DNA from: Rhodospirillaceae bacterium
Lineage (GTDB): Bacteria > Pseudomonadota > Alphaproteobacteria > Rhodospirillales > Casp-alpha2
Length of the DNA: 64,000 nucleotides
Assembly: GCA_016845145.1 (NCBI GenBank)
Contig: JAERTE010000141.1
Location: 1 to 64,000 of the forward strand
Reading direction: 5' to 3'
A program made the position numbers and the translations under genes. Shown in pieces: positions 33,835-43,068 of this stretch. Within the stretch, counting starts at the first letter, position 1. Each line of letters starts with the position of its first letter. The notes beneath the pieces were generated by a model. It was given only the letters and a program-made list of their open reading frames with translations. It ran no database searches and had not been told where the DNA came from.

Positions 33835-35618
33835 ATGCCGGGCCACTCGTTTAGGAAAACGTCGAGGTCCTGAGCTGTCAGCGGCTTGCTGATCAAGTAA
33901 CCTTGCGCTCGGTCGCAGCCCATGTCGCGAAGAACTCTTGCGTGTTCAATGGTCTCGACGCCCTCGCCGACGACATCGAGGCTAAATGCGTGCGCCATGG
34001 CGATCACGGCCCGGCAAAGCGCTTGGTCTTCGGGTGCGGTTGTTACGTCGTTGACGAACTCCCGATCAATCTTCAGCACATCGACAGGAAATCTCTTGAG
34101 ATAGCTTAACGACGAATACCCTGTGCCGAAATCGTCGAGAGACAGTAAGGTCCCTTTGGCGCGTCGGTTGTGCAGGGCGGTTACCGCAGATTCGTCGGCG
34201 CCTTCGATGAACAGGCTCTCTGTGATTTCAAGCGTGATGCAACTTGGCGGCAATTGGGTTTCCGCCAAAATCCGGTCCACTATTTCTTCAAATCCCGGTT
34301 CTTGGCACTGTCTCGGCGATACATTGATTGCCATTTGCAGGTCATGTCTTCCGGTTTCGCGCCAGTTATGCGCCATCTGGCATGCTTGGCGAAAGACCCA
34401 TTCCCCAATCGGCACGATCAACCCCTGCTCTTCGGCCAGCGGGATGAACACATCCGGCGAGGTAATGCCGCGGGTAGGATGGTTCCAGCGGACGAGTGCT
34501 TCCGTGCCGGTAATCTCGCCTGTCTTCAGATCGATGATGGGTTGGTAGCGGATGTCAAATTCATCGCGCTCAATGGCGGAGCGAAGTTCCGATTCCAATG
34601 CCATTTTCTCTTGTGCCGCTTGGTTCATGTTGGCGGTAAAGAACTTATAGGTGCGCCGCCCGGCCGCTTTGGCTTCGTACATGGCAGTATCCGCGTGTTT
34701 GATCAAGGTTTCTTGATCTTCGGAGTCATCTGGGTAAAGCGTAATACCGATGCTTGCCGACACATACACTTCGCTCTCGCCAAGATAAATCGCTTCGCGT
34801 ACGCGCTCGATGATTTTTTTCGCCACGACCTCCGTATCATTGGGACCGTGGATATTGGGCAAGATTACCGTGAATTCGTCACCGCCGAGCCTCGCGATGG
34901 TGTCATCTTGCCGCACGCAAGCTGCCAACCGAACAGCGACCTCTTTCAGCAAATCATCCCCGGCGTTGTGGCCCAAGGTGTCATTAACTTTCTTGAAGCC
35001 GTCGAGATCGATAAACAAAAGGCCGACTTGATGGCGTTCACGATGGCCTCGCAAAAGCGCGGTCGCCAGCCGGTCCGCAAACATCAATCGGTTTGGAAGC
35101 CCGGTCAGGGTGTCATAGTTGGCTTGGCGGTAGATCGTTTCTTCTTGCTGCTTGCGTTCAGTGACATCATGGCAACTGACCACGACACCTTCTACGCCAC
35201 TCTCTTCCGGCATACATATGGCGGAACCTTCGAAGTACAACCATTTTAGATCCCGGTGCCTGACCCGATGATCATTGATGGGAATGATGGTGCCGGGCTC
35301 GTTGAATGCGTCTGCAATGGCTTCTCTAACCATTTCAACATCATCTACATGGATGAAGGCACTAGGTTCCGCTCGCAAGATTTCGTCCAAGTCGTAATCC
35401 GTCAATTTACAGATGGATGGACTGACAAAGGAGAAGTGGCCGCCGCGATTAACAATGTATGTCATGTCCGACGTGTGCTCGCTTAGCACGGAGATCATTC
35501 CTTCGCTTTGCCGCAATCGGTTTTGTAGATCCAAATGCGCAAGGTTGGCCGTCTCAAGCTGCGCACTAAGCGTGGCAACTTGCTGCTCTAGGTCTGCGAC
35601 CTGTTGATCCGCGCTCAT
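33825..35618 (-). CDS. PAS-GGDEF-EAL cyclic-di-GMP signalling protein
   Basis: A 597-residue cytosolic protein. A short N-terminal coiled coil (VADLEQQVATLSAQLETANL) precedes a PAS domain (~45-160), a GGDEF domain with intact IARLGGDEFTVIL and an EAL domain with GTEALVRWNH, EITESLFIEG, DDFGTGYSSLSYLKRF and GVET. Both active sites look complete, so it may make and degrade cyclic-di-GMP, the PAS domain giving the signal. No membrane segment is present, so it senses a cytosolic cue. It stands alone, 177 bp from hisZ. Confidence 0.93.
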   Translation of the reverse strand: MSADQQVADLEQQVATLSAQLETANLAHLDLQNRLRQSEGMISVLSEHTSDMTYIVNRGGHFSFVSPSICKLTDYDLDEILRAEPSAFIHVDDVEMVREAIADAFNEPGTIIPINDHRVRHRDLKWLYFEGSAICMPEESGVEGVVVSCHDVTERKQQEETIYRQANYDTLTGLPNRLMFADRLATALLRGHRERHQVGLLFIDLDGFKKVNDTLGHNAGDDLLKEVAVRLAACVRQDDTIARLGGDEFTVILPNIHGPNDTEVVAKKIIERVREAIYLGESEVYVSASIGITLYPDDSEDQETLIKHADTAMYEAKAAGRRTYKFFTANMNQAAQEKMALESELRSAIERDEFDIRYQPIIDLKTGEITGTEALVRWNHPTRGITSPDVFIPLAEEQGLIVPIGEWVFRQACQMAHNWRETGRHDLQMAINVSPRQCQEPGFEEIVDRILAETQLPPSCITLEITESLFIEGADESAVTALHNRRAKGTLLSLDDFGTGYSSLSYLKRFPVDVLKIDREFVNDVTTAPEDQALCRAVIAMAHAFSLDVVGEGVETIEHARVLRDMGCDRAQGYLISKPLTAQDLDVFLNEWPGISF

Positions 35619-35833
35619 AGGTCTTGGTCCAAAGTCGAAAAAGCTCCGTTCACGAGTTGATGACGGTTACAATATCTCAGTAAAATCAAGGTTGTGTATA
35701 GAAACTGTTAATTCGAGCATAGTTATTAGGCGCGGTTTTAGCATGATACGCCCGTCTCTTGGTTTCAAGGGGTGTTTGGCGATAAGGTGTTTTGCTTATC
35801 TTTATTATCGGAACCTGACCGGAGGCCAATTCC

Positions 35834-36238
35834 ATGTATCTCCACCTCTTGAACAGTGTGCAAAAAATGGCGCTATTAAAAATTGCCCATCGATTGAGCG
35901 TCGCTGATGGCGAGGATGGGGCTGAAGAGTTAGATGTCTTGGATGATCTGCGGGCCCAACTCGGGATAGAGGTGGCCCCGGATATGGGGGACGTTCTTCG
36001 GGAATTGCCGACCGACGCTTTCGACACCCAGCAATCGCGGACAGTGGCGATGATGGAATTGTTGGTTGTGACCTATGTCGATGGATATCTGCATGAAGCG
36101 GAAGCCAGTCTGATCGGCGAAATTGCCGAGGCATTCGAAATCGAGCAAGCTGCTCTCAACGCCATGGCGGAGTGGGCCATGGACGTGTTGGATCTCAAAC
36201 GAGGGGGGGACGCGGTAATTTCAGGCGCCGTTCAATAG
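35834..36238 (+). CDS. TerB-like helical protein
   Basis: A 134-residue acidic helical protein with a GGAGG ribosome binding site. Residues ~30-120 fit the TerB/DjlA-type fold in length and pattern, with paired acidic helix starts (SVADGEDGAEELDVLDDLRA; VVTYVDGYLHEAEASLIGEI). TerB-like proteins are linked to tellurite or stress responses and metal binding; the role here is unknown. Its last bases overlap the end of the convergent gene. Confidence 0.6.
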   Translation: MYLHLLNSVQKMALLKIAHRLSVADGEDGAEELDVLDDLRAQLGIEVAPDMGDVLRELPTDAFDTQQSRTVAMMELLVVTYVDGYLHEAEASLIGEIAEAFEIEQAALNAMAEWAMDVLDLKRGGDAVISGAVQ

Positions 36239-36828
36239 AGCGGAAATTCAACCTGTTTCGCTGTTTTTCCAATATTGTCGACAATCACGGGAACCATGCG
36301 GCGTGTCAGGTCGCGGTTATCGCCGCCTGTTAACTGCGCCTCGGCCCACGCTTCCCAATGGCGTTTGCCTGACTGACGATTTTCAATCCCGACCTCCAGC
36401 CGGTAAACACTCGGGCGACTTACCCTTGAGTTGCCGACACCCTTGTTAAGCAATCCGCCGTGGTGGCTGTTATAAAAATTGAGCCTGGCTTCGGTGTTTT
36501 CACCGCCACCTCGCCCGCCACGCGTCTCGAATTTGAAGATATAGCGGTTTCCGGCCTCGCTCAGCATTCCCAACCGATCCCGAACTTCGAAACTCAAGAC
36601 AAACGGGGCATCACTGCTGACTTTGATGCCCCGTGCGCGTAAAGAACGTTCGATTTCGGTTTTGATTTCGAGATTGCTGTCGGAATCATCGAAAGGTTCA
36701 ACCGAAATGCTGATGTTGGCTGGAAGTCCTCCGTAAGACATCGCATTGAGGATCCCATCCGCCAATGATGCGGGTGCATAAAAAACCAAAGCGAACACTG
36801 CAGACGTCAAAAATAATGGTAATCGCAT
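36232..36828 (-). CDS. Secreted protein of unknown function
   Basis: A 198-residue protein. I chose the ATG at 36828 because it opens into a clean signal peptide (LPLFLTSAVFALVFYAPASL, cleavage near ADG); an upstream in-frame start at 36876 would put 16 polar residues before it. The mature domain is beta-rich (SISVEPFDDSDSNLEIKTEI; PFVLSFEVRDRLGM; SVYRLEVGIENRQSGKRHWE), resembling periplasmic DUF-type lipoprotein domains of the GNA1162/LptE-like kind in pattern only. Convergent overlap of 7 bp with the TerB-like gene. Confidence 0.65.
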   Translation of the reverse strand: MRLPLFLTSAVFALVFYAPASLADGILNAMSYGGLPANISISVEPFDDSDSNLEIKTEIERSLRARGIKVSSDAPFVLSFEVRDRLGMLSEAGNRYIFKFETRGGRGGGENTEARLNFYNSHHGGLLNKGVGNSRVSRPSVYRLEVGIENRQSGKRHWEAWAEAQLTGGDNRDLTRRMVPVIVDNIGKTAKQVEFPLY

Positions 36829-36978
36829 TGTCAGATATTCCGGCCTGAAACCCAAAGAGACCCAACCATATACCACCGTACCCGAGGATGGAATCTCTTG
36901 TTTCGCTTATCTATCGCCGACATTGCAACAACTTGGCCCTTTGCCCATAATCCGCCGCGCCTCGAAGGAGCCGATATT

Positions 36979-38658
36979 TTGGACGATACCCCGCATTCCA
37001 AACGTGTTGGATTGAGTTCGCACCGCAACGGCTGGATTGCATTGCTCTTGCCGTTTTGTTTCGCGGGCGTGCAGTTCTACATGCGTTCTGAAGCGGGACC
37101 GTTCTGGCAGTGGAACCTGCTTGATCCCGCCTATTTTTACCTGCTGGACGCGTTGAACCTGCTAAGTGGCGATCCACCTGGGCATATATATCACCCGGGT
37201 GTGACTGTGCATGCCTACGGTGCGATTGTGATCGGTTTGGTGAGTCTGTTCGTCGACGGCTCGATCGTCGAAGCCGTACTGGTTGATCCAGAGCGCTATC
37301 TTGGCGTTTTGTCCAACGGCGTCATCGTGGCCAACACGATTGCATTGGCCGTAGTGGGAATCGTGGGTAAACGAGTATTCGGTCATTGGTTGCCGGCGCT
37401 GGCTTTGCAGCTTGCACCGTTCATGTCGACGATAATCCTCAAACACGCTTTCTTGCCCAAACCCGAGTCATTCCTGGTATTCGCAACTTGTTTGTTGATC
37501 TCCTTGGTGCTGGTTGCCTTTCAAGACAATTTGGAATTCCGTGCGAAGACGAAACTCGCAATGGGTTTCGGCATTCTCGCGGGCTTCATCGCCGCAACCA
37601 AAATAACTGCCGTGCCGGTGTTAATCTTGCCGCTGTTTCTATTGCGCGACCCTAAGGTGTTGATGGTGTATGCCGCGATTTCACTGTTCGCTTTGGCCGT
37701 ATTTCTTGTGCCTGGTATTGGTGCGCTTGAGGCTTTCGTTGAGTGGCTGAAACGGGTTGCTCTTGGATCTGGCGCGCACGGCAGTGGGCCGCAAACGATC
37801 ATTGAGTGGCAAGCATATCTAGACGCCTTTGCCAAATTGCTGAAACGCCCAAGCCTGAAAGTCCCCCTGGTTCTTGCATTTATTTCACTGAGTTTGACCC
37901 TATGGCGTAGAAGGACCGGTAGAATCCTGCCCGAGCAGGAGCAATGGATTGTTCTTGGTGTCAGCATGGCGCAGTTGGCTCAGGTGGCGCTGGTCGCCAA
38001 GCAGCCAACCGCATTTTATATGATTCCGTCATATATGTTGGGCGTGGTTAGCGTTGTATTTTCCGTACGGCTGATTTGGGCTTGTCGACCTGATGGTTTC
38101 AATATTCCCATTGATGCACGCACGGCGGCGTCCGTGGTGTTTGCCGGGTTTGTCGCCGCGCAGACAGCAGGCGTAATGCGTGTGACCGACCATTTGATTG
38201 ACCAGCGGCTCAAGGCCGAGGCGATTGACAACGCAGTATTTGCCCATTGCGCCAGGGTTTATATCTACAGCGCGAGCGCGCCGGTATATGCAATGTTTCT
38301 GGCCAACAAAGTCACTGGCGAACGTTTCGCGCCCCAATTGGAGAAGCAGTTCTCCCCGAATGACTATTGGATTGACGATTGGTGGCAATGGGAGCCGGTA
38401 ACCTTTCGAAATTGGCGCGGTGAGAAGGATTTCTCGATTGTTCGAGCCCAATATCCTTGCTTGTTTATGCGCGGGAATCGGCCCGGCGGAATACAGCGGT
38501 TTTTGAATAGGCATGCACCGAATGAGCGCTTTGATACGTCTTGCTCCACGGGTGCCGAGACGGTTATTACGCAGGGCGTTGACTGCCGTGGGAACCTTGT
38601 AGAGAGAACGTCAGGTGGAAATGCACGAGGAGGAAATGCTCTTGGGAGGACGAATTGA
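36979..38658 (+). CDS. Polytopic membrane protein, GT-C-like (glycosyltransferase 39-type layout)
   Basis: A ~559-residue protein. I chose the TTG at 36979 because AAGGAG lies eight bases upstream; a TTG at 36898 lacks such a site. About ten hydrophobic segments (GWIALLLPFCFAGVQFYM; TIALAVVGIVGKRVF; VLILPLFLL; VYAAISLFALAVFLVPGIGA) and early periplasmic loops with acidic residues (LLDPAYFYLLDALNLLSGDP) recall GT-C glycosyltransferases using lipid-linked sugars. The C-terminal 130 residues are soluble with three cysteines. It overlaps the gamma-glutamyltransferase gene by 4 bp. The family is uncertain. Confidence 0.65.
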   Translation: MDDTPHSKRVGLSSHRNGWIALLLPFCFAGVQFYMRSEAGPFWQWNLLDPAYFYLLDALNLLSGDPPGHIYHPGVTVHAYGAIVIGLVSLFVDGSIVEAVLVDPERYLGVLSNGVIVANTIALAVVGIVGKRVFGHWLPALALQLAPFMSTIILKHAFLPKPESFLVFATCLLISLVLVAFQDNLEFRAKTKLAMGFGILAGFIAATKITAVPVLILPLFLLRDPKVLMVYAAISLFALAVFLVPGIGALEAFVEWLKRVALGSGAHGSGPQTIIEWQAYLDAFAKLLKRPSLKVPLVLAFISLSLTLWRRRTGRILPEQEQWIVLGVSMAQLAQVALVAKQPTAFYMIPSYMLGVVSVVFSVRLIWACRPDGFNIPIDARTAASVVFAGFVAAQTAGVMRVTDHLIDQRLKAEAIDNAVFAHCARVYIYSASAPVYAMFLANKVTGERFAPQLEKQFSPNDYWIDDWWQWEPVTFRNWRGEKDFSIVRAQYPCLFMRGNRPGGIQRFLNRHAPNERFDTSCSTGAETVITQGVDCRGNLVERTSGGNARGGNALGRTN

Positions 38659-40226
38659 CGCGAGGTAAAACGGCTCACGGCGCGGTCGCGGCGGGACATC
38701 CCGAGACGGCGCGTGCTGCCATGACGATGTTGGAGGAAGGCGGCAATGCATTTGATGCGGTGATGGCGGCGATGACGGCAGCCTGCGTCACGGAACCGGT
38801 ACTGTGCTCGCTCGGCGGCGGCGGTTTTTTGCTGGCCCAACAGGCCGGCACCAAACCGCGATTGATGGATTTCTTCGTGCAGACACCAGGGCGTCCCGCG
38901 AATCCGGAGAATGCTGATTTTGAGCCGATCCTTTGTGATTTCGGTACTGTCCAGCAGGAGTTTCATGTCGGTCGAGCATCGACCGCTGTGCCTGGGTGTG
39001 CGAAAGGGTTGTTTGAGGTCGTCGAGCATCTTGGTCGGATGCCAGTCAAGCGCGTGATTGAGCCAGCGCTTGAGCTTGCCCGCGAGGGGGTGCAGCTAAA
39101 TCGGTTGCAGGCGTACATTTTCGATGTTGTCGGCCCTATTTATATGATCACCGATGCCAGCCGCAAAATCTTCGAGTCGAAAGATCGTCCCGGTGAACTG
39201 GTGGGCGAAGGTGACAATGTTGCCAATCCGGATTTTGCCGACTTTCTGGAGAACCTGGCTATTGAGGGAGAGGACCTATTTTACCGTGGCGAGATTTCGG
39301 CAGCCATTGATGCTGAAAGCCGAAACGGGGGCGGCGCTCTACGGCGCGCTGATCTCGAGGCCTATGATTTGATGATACGAGATCCGCTGGAGTTCGAATA
39401 CGGAAACGTGAAGCTGTACACCAATCCACCACCGTCAACCGGTGGGATTCTGATCGCTTTTGCCTTGCAGTTGTTTGATGACGTGAAGCAGCGCGATTGG
39501 TCGTTTGGCGATGCCCAAGCATTGCATGCGTTGGTGCATGTGATGGAAGCGACGAACGAGGCCCGCATGGAAAGCGGACTTCACGATGCTGACCCCGATC
39601 AAGCCGTACTTAAGCTGTTGGATTCTGGCTTTGTTGAGCGTTACCGCCAACAAGTCCGGGGACATCCCAAAGCCTATCGCGGCACGACACACATCAGCGT
39701 GATTGACGGTGAAGGAAATGCCGCAGCATTGACTCTTTCCAACGGCGAAGGGTCCGGGCATATCGTGCCAGGCACGGGTATGATGCTCAACAATATGCTC
39801 GGTGAAGAAGACCTCAATCCCGCCGGCTTTCATGCGTGGAAAACCAACACCCGGATGAGCTCAATGATGGCGCCGACAATGGTTTTGGAGCCGCAGGGGC
39901 GGCTGACGGCACTTGGATCGGGCGGCTCGAATCGAATCCGCACGGCAATCTTGCAGGTCTTGTTGGGCCTATTGGATTTCCAATTGGATTTGACCGATGC
40001 CGTTGAGGCGCCCAGGTGCCATTTCGAGCAGGGCCTGTTGAATATGGAATACGGATTCCCGGAGGCTGCGATCACTTCGCTGGCAACGGAATGGCCGGAT
40101 CTAAAGGCATGGGACGAGCAAAATCTATTTTTTGGTGGCGTTCATGCGGTTCGCGCGGATCTATCGACAGGCGAGATGATTGGCGCCGGTGACCCAAGGC
40201 GCGGCGGCGTGGCACTCAATCGTTAG
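38655..40226 (+). CDS. ggt: Gamma-glutamyltransferase family protein
   Basis: A 523-residue Ntn-hydrolase. The nucleophile threonine is at the start of the small subunit (YRGTTHISVIDGEGNAAALT), with SNGEGSGHIVPGTGMMLNNM and the oxyanion-region MSSMMAPTMVL following; the large subunit carries GGGGFLLAQQ. The enzyme cleaves gamma-glutamyl bonds such as glutathione. There is no signal peptide, unlike many periplasmic GGTs, so it may act in the cytosol. The start is TTG (38655), overlapping the preceding stop, with GGGAGGA upstream, so translation is coupled to the membrane protein. Confidence 0.9.
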   Translation: MTRGKTAHGAVAAGHPETARAAMTMLEEGGNAFDAVMAAMTAACVTEPVLCSLGGGGFLLAQQAGTKPRLMDFFVQTPGRPANPENADFEPILCDFGTVQQEFHVGRASTAVPGCAKGLFEVVEHLGRMPVKRVIEPALELAREGVQLNRLQAYIFDVVGPIYMITDASRKIFESKDRPGELVGEGDNVANPDFADFLENLAIEGEDLFYRGEISAAIDAESRNGGGALRRADLEAYDLMIRDPLEFEYGNVKLYTNPPPSTGGILIAFALQLFDDVKQRDWSFGDAQALHALVHVMEATNEARMESGLHDADPDQAVLKLLDSGFVERYRQQVRGHPKAYRGTTHISVIDGEGNAAALTLSNGEGSGHIVPGTGMMLNNMLGEEDLNPAGFHAWKTNTRMSSMMAPTMVLEPQGRLTALGSGGSNRIRTAILQVLLGLLDFQLDLTDAVEAPRCHFEQGLLNMEYGFPEAAITSLATEWPDLKAWDEQNLFFGGVHAVRADLSTGEMIGAGDPRRGGVALNR

Positions 40227-41235
40227 AGGTAAACAAGGCATCGATACGTTGCAGCGGCTCTTCCGGTAGATTTCGGGTGTCGTAGTTCAGAAACGCGATT
40301 AGAGATTGCGAGCCCAAGATGATCGGTAGCGCAGCCAGGATTACCGTCCCAGCCGTGGCTGGAATCCCGGTCTGTTGGCCGTCAATCCAGTTGATTGCGC
40401 CGAACACCACGCCGAAAACAACCAGCGACAAACCGAGTATGAGTTGCAGCGTTGCAATGCTCGTTTCGCGTATGAAATAGCTATACGCCAAGCGCTTGAA
40501 CGTGTTGGCAATATGCTTGAACATGAACTCAGGGACGATTTTTGGAATGTGAATTCCGCTCTCTTCGGCCCCGTAACGGGCTATCATTGGCATGTCGCAG
40601 ACAACCGCGCGGATCAGACCCAAGTGGAACAGCATGTCGGATTCAAAGTAGTACCCATTCGCGATTCGGTCGAATGGTAACTTGTCCAAGGCGGCACGAT
40701 GAATGGCTGTGAAACCGTTGGTTGGATCGCGGATATCCCAATATCCGCTTGAAAACTTCGACGCTAAAGACAAAACCAGATTGCCGAAAATTCGGGTCCA
40801 CGGCATTTCCGATACGCCCCGCAAACCGTGGAACCGGTTCCCTTTGACATAATCGGCGCTGCCGTCAGCGATCGGATTGACAAGGCGCGAAATGAGGCGG
40901 CCGTCCATTTGACCGTCGCCATCGAGCTTGATCACGATTTGGCAACCGTCAACGAGTGCCTGGCGATACCCAGTCATGGTGGCGCCGCCAACGCCGGTGT
41001 TATTGGCTTGGCGCAGAACCTTCACGCGTGGATCCGAGCATTCTCGCTCAACCAAGTCTCCCGTTCCATCAGGACAAGCATCGTCGACAACGTAGATGTG
41101 CCGTACTTCCTGTCCGATACTCTCCAGTACGCCCAAGATGTGCGTCGTTTCCCGGTAGCAGGGGACAACGACACCGAGAACCGAATCTTCGAGGCCATCT
41201 ACGGGATCAGGTGTTTTTCTTGGCTCAGGCTGCAT
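40216..41235 (-). CDS. Family 2 glycosyltransferase with C-terminal membrane helices
   Basis: A 339-residue GT2 enzyme like dolichyl/polyprenyl-phosphate sugar transferases. The GT-A fold shows VLGVVVPCYRETTHILGVLE, IYVVDDACPDGTGDL and the metal-site KLDGDGQMDG, followed by DPTNGFTAIHRAALDKLPFD. Two C-terminal hydrophobic segments (TLQLILGLSLVVFGVVFGAI; GTVILAALPIILGSQSLIAF) anchor it. ATG 41235 is preferred to the GTG at 41247 because GGGA lies upstream of it. It faces the polytopic membrane protein and ggt and may supply a lipid-linked sugar to the former. Confidence 0.88.
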   Translation of the reverse strand: MQPEPRKTPDPVDGLEDSVLGVVVPCYRETTHILGVLESIGQEVRHIYVVDDACPDGTGDLVERECSDPRVKVLRQANNTGVGGATMTGYRQALVDGCQIVIKLDGDGQMDGRLISRLVNPIADGSADYVKGNRFHGLRGVSEMPWTRIFGNLVLSLASKFSSGYWDIRDPTNGFTAIHRAALDKLPFDRIANGYYFESDMLFHLGLIRAVVCDMPMIARYGAEESGIHIPKIVPEFMFKHIANTFKRLAYSYFIRETSIATLQLILGLSLVVFGVVFGAINWIDGQQTGIPATAGTVILAALPIILGSQSLIAFLNYDTRNLPEEPLQRIDALFTSND

Positions 41236-41390
41236 AATGTATCCCACGGGTTAGGGGGGCAGATTAAGCGGCAAGGAAGTGACCTTCAAGTGTGGGGAAG
41301 GCGCGTTGATCCGGGACTCGCCATTCAATTTCCGGCGCGTTAACATGTAGGCAGAAAAATATGGGCGATTGCACGCCGGAGGGAAGATAA

Positions 41391-42089
41391 ATGTCAGAGC
41401 CGGATACCGGGTCATTGAAAGGCGTTGGCCTGTTGCAGGGCTTGCCGATAGACGTTCTCGCGGCAACCGCCAAGGATTGCGGTTGGCGGGCGTTCGCTGC
41501 GCAAGAGCAGATCATCGACCGCCAAAGCGAGACGACCGACGTTTTCTTTGTTGTCGAAGGCAAGGTTCGGGTTGTGAATTATTCCGTATCCGGTCGTGAA
41601 ATAACCCTTGATGATATCGAAACCGGCGGTCATTTCGGCGAGCTTGCGGCAATCGATGGCGCGCCGCGCTCGGCGAGTGTCATGGCGCTCACGCCATGCC
41701 GAGTGGCGCTTATGTCGCAAGATCGGTTTCTCGATCTAATTGAAAGAAACCCAACCGTCGCGCTTCGGGTAATGCGGGATATGGCCGTTATAATCCGAAA
41801 CTCCACTGAGCGGATCATGGATTTGAGTACGTTGGCTGCAAACAACAGGGTTCAGGCAGATTTGTTGCGATTGGCAGTTAACAACATGATCGATGACGAT
41901 AGCGCGTCGATCTCGCCTATTCCGGTTCACGGTGACGTCGCCAGTCGGGTCAGCACCACCCGCGAGACCGTTGCTCGGGTGATGAATGATCTCGCGCGGC
42001 AGGGCGTTGTCGAACGTGGGAAAGATGTGCTTGTAGTCAACGATGTTGAGCGACTTCGGGACATGGTCGAAGAAGTGCGGGGTGAGTGA
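41391..42089 (+). CDS. Crp/Fnr-family transcription regulator
   Basis: A 232-residue regulator with an N-terminal cyclic-nucleotide-binding-type barrel (FFVVEGKVRVVNYSVSGREI; GGHFGELAAIDGAPRSASVM, which keeps the GE...R-SA phosphate-binding cassette, suggesting a real cNMP site) and a C-terminal winged helix (RVSTTRETVARVMNDLARQG). No cysteine cluster of the Fnr type is present. Ribosome binding site GGAGGGAAG. Target genes cannot be read from the sequence. Confidence 0.93.
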   Translation: MSEPDTGSLKGVGLLQGLPIDVLAATAKDCGWRAFAAQEQIIDRQSETTDVFFVVEGKVRVVNYSVSGREITLDDIETGGHFGELAAIDGAPRSASVMALTPCRVALMSQDRFLDLIERNPTVALRVMRDMAVIIRNSTERIMDLSTLAANNRVQADLLRLAVNNMIDDDSASISPIPVHGDVASRVSTTRETVARVMNDLARQGVVERGKDVLVVNDVERLRDMVEEVRGE

Positions 42090-42348
42090 AAACGCTCATT
42101 GCTGCGAGGGACGTGTGCGTGACTTTTTAAATCGATTGTTATTGTAGGCGGGGCGCCGGATTGAGGCGAATTCGTTTTTGAGCTGAGTGTGTCAGCATTG
42201 TTTGACTTGAATTCAGTAATGTACCAATATCGCGTGAGTGCTTGATTTCCGTACATATTCTCGGGACTTAATATCGAGGGCGGAAATTGCATATGGGGGT
42301 GACCAGTTTCCGTGACTCGATCATGGGACGCAATAAATAGGCTGTTGA
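42090..42348. other. Intergenic region upstream of divK
   Basis: About 260 bp, AT-rich toward divK, presumably with the divK promoter. TTAAATCGATTGTTA near 42126 resembles a CtrA half-site pair (TTAA-N7-TTAA) with one mismatch; not strong enough to call. No coding frame is supported. Confidence 0.3.
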
Positions 42349-42717
42349 ATGTCAGCAAAAACCGTACTGATTGTCGAAGACAACGACCTGAATATGAAGC
42401 TCTTTAATGATCTTCTTCAGGCGCACGGCTATAACACCATCCAGACAATGGATGGCCGAGACGTGTTGAAACTGGCGCGGGAGAATCGACCCGATTTGAT
42501 TCTCATGGATATTCAGTTGCCGGAAATTTCTGGACTCGAAGTCACCAAAATGTTGAAGGCCGATGACGACTTGAAGAGTATTCCTGTGGTTGCCGTGACC
42601 GCCTTCGCCATGAAGGGCGATGAGGAGAAAATTCGAGAGGGTGGTTGCGAGGGATATATCGCAAAGCCGATCTCAGTGCCGACATTTCTTGAAACGGTGT
42701 CGAAACACCTTAGCTGA
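42349..42717 (+). CDS. divK: Single-domain response regulator DivK
   Basis: A 122-residue receiver domain with all catalytic residues: acidic pair in [18 protein letters not shown], phospho-acceptor Asp in [18 protein letters not shown], the Thr of [16 protein letters not shown] and the Lys of [12 protein letters not shown]. The sequence, in particular [20 protein letters not shown], is that of DivK, the alphaproteobacterial cell-cycle and polarity regulator working with PleC/DivJ kinases. The gene ends before a bidirectional terminator shared with rpmG. Confidence 0.95.
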   Translation: MSAKTVLIVEDNDLNMKLFNDLLQAHGYNTIQTMDGRDVLKLARENRPDLILMDIQLPEISGLEVTKMLKADDDLKSIPVVAVTAFAMKGDEEKIREGGCEGYIAKPISVPTFLETVSKHLS

Positions 42718-42768
42718 CGCCAACGATGTGCAGAGCACAGGCGCCTGAGCGTCTGTATGCGGATAGCA

Positions 42769-42793
42769 AAAAGGCCGGTTTAACCGGCCTTTT
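42769..42793. terminator. Bidirectional terminator between divK and rpmG
   Basis: AAAAGGCCGG (42769-42778) pairs with CCGGCCTTTT (42784-42793) around a TTTAA loop. The stem is flanked by A on one side and T on the other, so it works in both directions for the convergent genes. Confidence 0.9.
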
Positions 42794-42817
42794 GTCATTT
42801 AGAAATCCTGGTCGGAA

Positions 42818-42985
42818 TTATTTGATCTTCGCTTCCTTGAACAGGACGTGCTTGCGGGCAACCGGATCGTATTTCCGGAATTCCATTTTCTCGGTCTGAT
42901 TACGCGGATTCTTCTTGGTTACGTAATAATAACCGGTGCCCGCGGTGCTTTCGAGTTTGATTTGAATGGTCGCTGGTTTTGCCAT
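42818..42985 (-). CDS. rpmG: 50S ribosomal protein L33
   Basis: A 55-residue protein, basic and typical for L33: [20 protein letters not shown], then [20 protein letters not shown] and a final [11 protein letters not shown]. It lacks the zinc-binding cysteines, so it is the C-minus type. A large-subunit protein near the E site. Stand-alone transcription unit sharing a terminator with divK. Confidence 0.97.
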   Translation of the reverse strand: MAKPATIQIKLESTAGTGYYYVTKKNPRNQTEKMEFRKYDPVARKHVLFKEAKIK

Positions 42986-43068
42986 TGGATAGGTCCCGGC
43001 TTTTTGGTCAACTAAACTGGAGCGCGGAAGATAGCGTTTATCGGTCTGAAGTCAAGAGGGAAGGATGA

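Noticed and set aside
34170-35249. Long plus-strand frame opposite the GGDEF-EAL gene (359 codons)
   Set aside because: A shadow of the real gene: no ribosome binding site and no recognisable domain, whereas the minus strand encodes intact GGDEF and EAL motifs.
42126-42140. CtrA-like half-site pair upstream of divK
   Set aside because: One mismatch in an AT-rich stretch; too common by chance to call.
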